Source of the DNA: Chromobotia macracanthus
Taxonomy: Eukaryota; Chordata; Actinopteri; Cypriniformes; Botiidae
Direction of reading: 5' to 3'
Assembly (NCBI GenBank): GCA_036877525.1
Contig: JAZGTH010000005.1
Coordinates: forward strand, 248,001 to 312,000
DNA length: 64,000 bases
Under the pieces are notes generated by a model. It was given only the letters and a program-made list of their open reading frames with translations. It was not told the origin of the DNA and did no database searches. The position numbers and the translations under genes were made by a program. This document shows, piece after piece, positions 61,860 through 64,000 of the stretch. Each line of letters opens with the position of its first letter. Within the stretch, counting starts at the first letter, position 1.

Positions 61860-63340
61860 CATTACAATTTGCATTTGAATTGTGTAACTTTTACACACAC
61901 AAATAGAAAACGCAATTTATTTAATAATTTCTTGTAAAATAAATTATTTCAGTGTATTCTTGCCTCCTTAGTCTTTCTGGTAGAAATAAAGAATGAGTTT
62001 GAGAAAGAGACCAATCATATAAAGATATTTATTTGTCTGCCAGGGAGACAATTATTTCAACTATTCAATTGTTTTTAATTTTTTTCATCTTACAGAAAAT
62101 GTATTTACATATATAGGCCTAATAAATGCCATGTGCTTATTTTCTTTTATACTATGAGCTGTGTTATGTTGTGAGAACAGATGAAGTTGTAAAGTTGTTC
62201 TGTGTGAAGATGAAAGTTTTTTTGATGATCAAGCTTGCCATGTAGGGTGCAGACTTAACATCAGAATATAATTTGGATTCCTTCTACTCCATAGTGGGAC
62301 TAAATTATAACATATTTAAATATAACATAATTATAACATTTTCATATGCTTTACACAAATAACAAAATTAATTTACTGCATCTATTGTCAATCTTTATAC
62401 CTGTCCATCAACCCATGTGTATTGATTTGTGGAAGTCTTTTTGCGCCATGAAGGGTTTTTAAATGGGAGATGTTGGAAATCAATCAGTTACTGCTGCCCT
62501 TTTGTTAGATTCAAACTTGATTGAACAGACAATACTTGTATACAGTCAGCAGAAGAAAAAAAGAGTTGTAGAGAGAGTTGTAATATATTAAATAATAATT
62601 TTCTTATGTAACACAATTTGTGATCAATGCCGATGCTAATTTGGTGATCTTTTGAATTGACTGAATTGTTATTGTTATTATGTTTGGGAGAGTATGTATG
62701 CCCCTGCATAACTTTTTCTGCAGAATTTGTAGACAGTATTTAATAGATTCACACTGGTGAATCACTGGTCAAATTGACAACTGAACTGGTCAAATCAAGC
62801 AAATTCTGGAAATTTCCCTGGCTCAAATGTTTTATTTTTTTAATATTTTTACACAAGCAACACCAACATAAATAGTGATGAAAGGCAAAACAATAAATGC
62901 CATTAATGAATAGATAAGATGTATTAAAGATATTTTAAGTCTTTTTAAGAGTTTCTTTCTTAAGCAACTTTTCTTTTGGGTTTAGTTATATTATGTTATA
63001 GGTTATTGTTAACAAAAATCCACTAATTTCTTCATACTGATGGCTCCCACTTCACTAAACAGATTCAGAGTGAAGTGGTGACCTATGACACATTCTTGTT
63101 TCTGGAGATTATCTATATCCTAACCAAACGGAAGAAAAATATTTGTCTAAGTCATGGCATAGATTAATTGACTCTGTGAGAAGAAATACAACGGGTTGGC
63201 CTAGGAATTCCTTGAGTGGTGAAGCTTACTTTTGCTGGTTAAACTACAAACTATATTTCTTCAGTAAATTTTCTACAAATTGATCTCATCTCTGCCTCCT
63301 TGTCTTTATTTATCATAACTGGTCTACAGGTCTTCCCAGC
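61860..63340. other. Intergenic, nothing recognised
   Basis: AT-rich DNA. The minus ORF 62488-62709 lacks any motif. Confidence 0.5.
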
Positions 63341-63344
63341 TAAC

Positions 63345-63600
63345 AATTTTACGTTATAAAAATGTTCCTGTAACGTTCCCATTAAGTTATAAAAATGTTC
63401 TTATAACCAAACAAGAACATTAATACAACTGCTCAAAAACTGGATGTTTTGAATGTTCTAAGACTGTTTTTAGAACATTTCAGTCTCGTTATATTAATGT
63501 TCTAAGAACGTTATTTAAAAACTATATATATTAGTGTTCTAAGAACATTTTCCTAACATTCCCAGTAAGTTATAAAAACATTATTGTTGAAGGTTCTTAA
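63345..63600. repeat. Array of 'gttctaagaac' and 'gttataaaaatgttc' motifs
   Basis: The blocks 'ttataaaaatgttc' (twice, and 'ttataaaaacatt') and 'tgttctaagaac' (several, near-palindromic) alternate irregularly. It looks like a decayed tandem or inverted-repeat transposon end common in fish. Confidence 0.6.
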
Positions 63601-63613
63601 AATGTATGCATAA

Positions 63614-63639
63614 ATATATATATATATATATATATATAT
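63614..63639. repeat. (TA)n microsatellite
   Basis: About 13 uninterrupted TA dinucleotides. Confidence 0.9.
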
Positions 63640-63739
63640 GGATTCAATACCGTATATAAAAACATTTACAGGCCGTAAGAATACAATTTAGTTTGCTGTG
63701 TTTGGATCACCAGTTATCTTCAATACCAGATTAATTGGA

Positions 63740-64000
63740 TGTTGTGAGGAGGTACCTTCAGCAGAGCTATGGCAGCAAGAGACAGATACTAGTGTGTGGT
63801 TGACTTAAGCTCGTTTATTTCCTCATCAGAAGCAGATTATATAGAACAGAACAGGATGCACCTAAAACTGTCTCAAGAAATCAGATAGCTGAGTTATATT
63901 TTATTACTATATACGGTTAGAAACAACAGCTTCAGGGTGCCGTCTAGACTTCCTTATGCAACAGCGTATATGTCATTCAAAAGGAGATATCAAAACTCAT
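63740..64000. other. Window end, nothing firm
   Basis: 'ctcgtttatttcctcatc' and flanking text could be the edge of an LTR read on minus, but only one end is in view. Confidence 0.3.

Noticed and set aside
1..64000. CRISPR arrays, operons, prophage or toxin-antitoxin systems
   Set aside because: The window is intron-containing vertebrate DNA; no regularly spaced repeats with unique spacers or prokaryotic gene clusters were seen.

Overview
The window is AT-rich vertebrate nuclear DNA, most likely from a teleost fish and probably a cyprinid-like one. Genes are split by GT-AG introns and embedded in dense repeats: L2-type and other non-LTR retrotransposons, DIRS elements with a tyrosine recombinase, tRNA-derived SINEs with an L2-like tail, Tc1-like fragments and solo LTRs. 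No bacterial-type operons, CRISPR arrays or canonical tRNA/rRNA genes were found.

Layout. (1) 114-5091, + strand: the last nine coding exons of a collagen prolyl 4-hydroxylase alpha subunit (P4HA1/2-like), with an intact iron/2-oxoglutarate site. One intron holds a 1.1-kb, 15-bp minisatellite that reads as an artificial pentapeptide repeat. (2) 5.1-29.5 kb: gene-poor intergenic DNA made of LINE remnants, solo LTRs, SINEs, an eroded retrovirus-like element and a long degenerate repeat field (24-29.5 kb). (3) 29635-47582, + strand: a complete 20-exon jakmip2 coding region of about 820 residues. Its coiled-coil body and hydrophobic C-terminal tail are recognisable, and every intron is phase 0. 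Large introns carry nested transposons (37.2-40.9 kb and 41.5-45.0 kb). A possible alternative last exon lies at 47711-48025. (4) 47.6-64 kb: 3' flank and gene-poor DNA with DIRS fragments (one reaching into the recombinase), LINE pieces, two inverted-repeat elements and simple repeats.

The two genes share a strand but have no evident functional link: one product is an ER-lumen collagen-modifying enzyme, the other a cytoplasmic/Golgi-associated, microtubule-linked coiled-coil protein. I found no convincing new biological system. The most useful observations are the coding-like minisatellite, the all-phase-0 architecture of jakmip2 with its possible alternative C-terminus, a solo LTR with perfect target-site duplication, and several inverted-repeat structures. 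Family names for mobile elements are from recognition of motifs, not from a database search.
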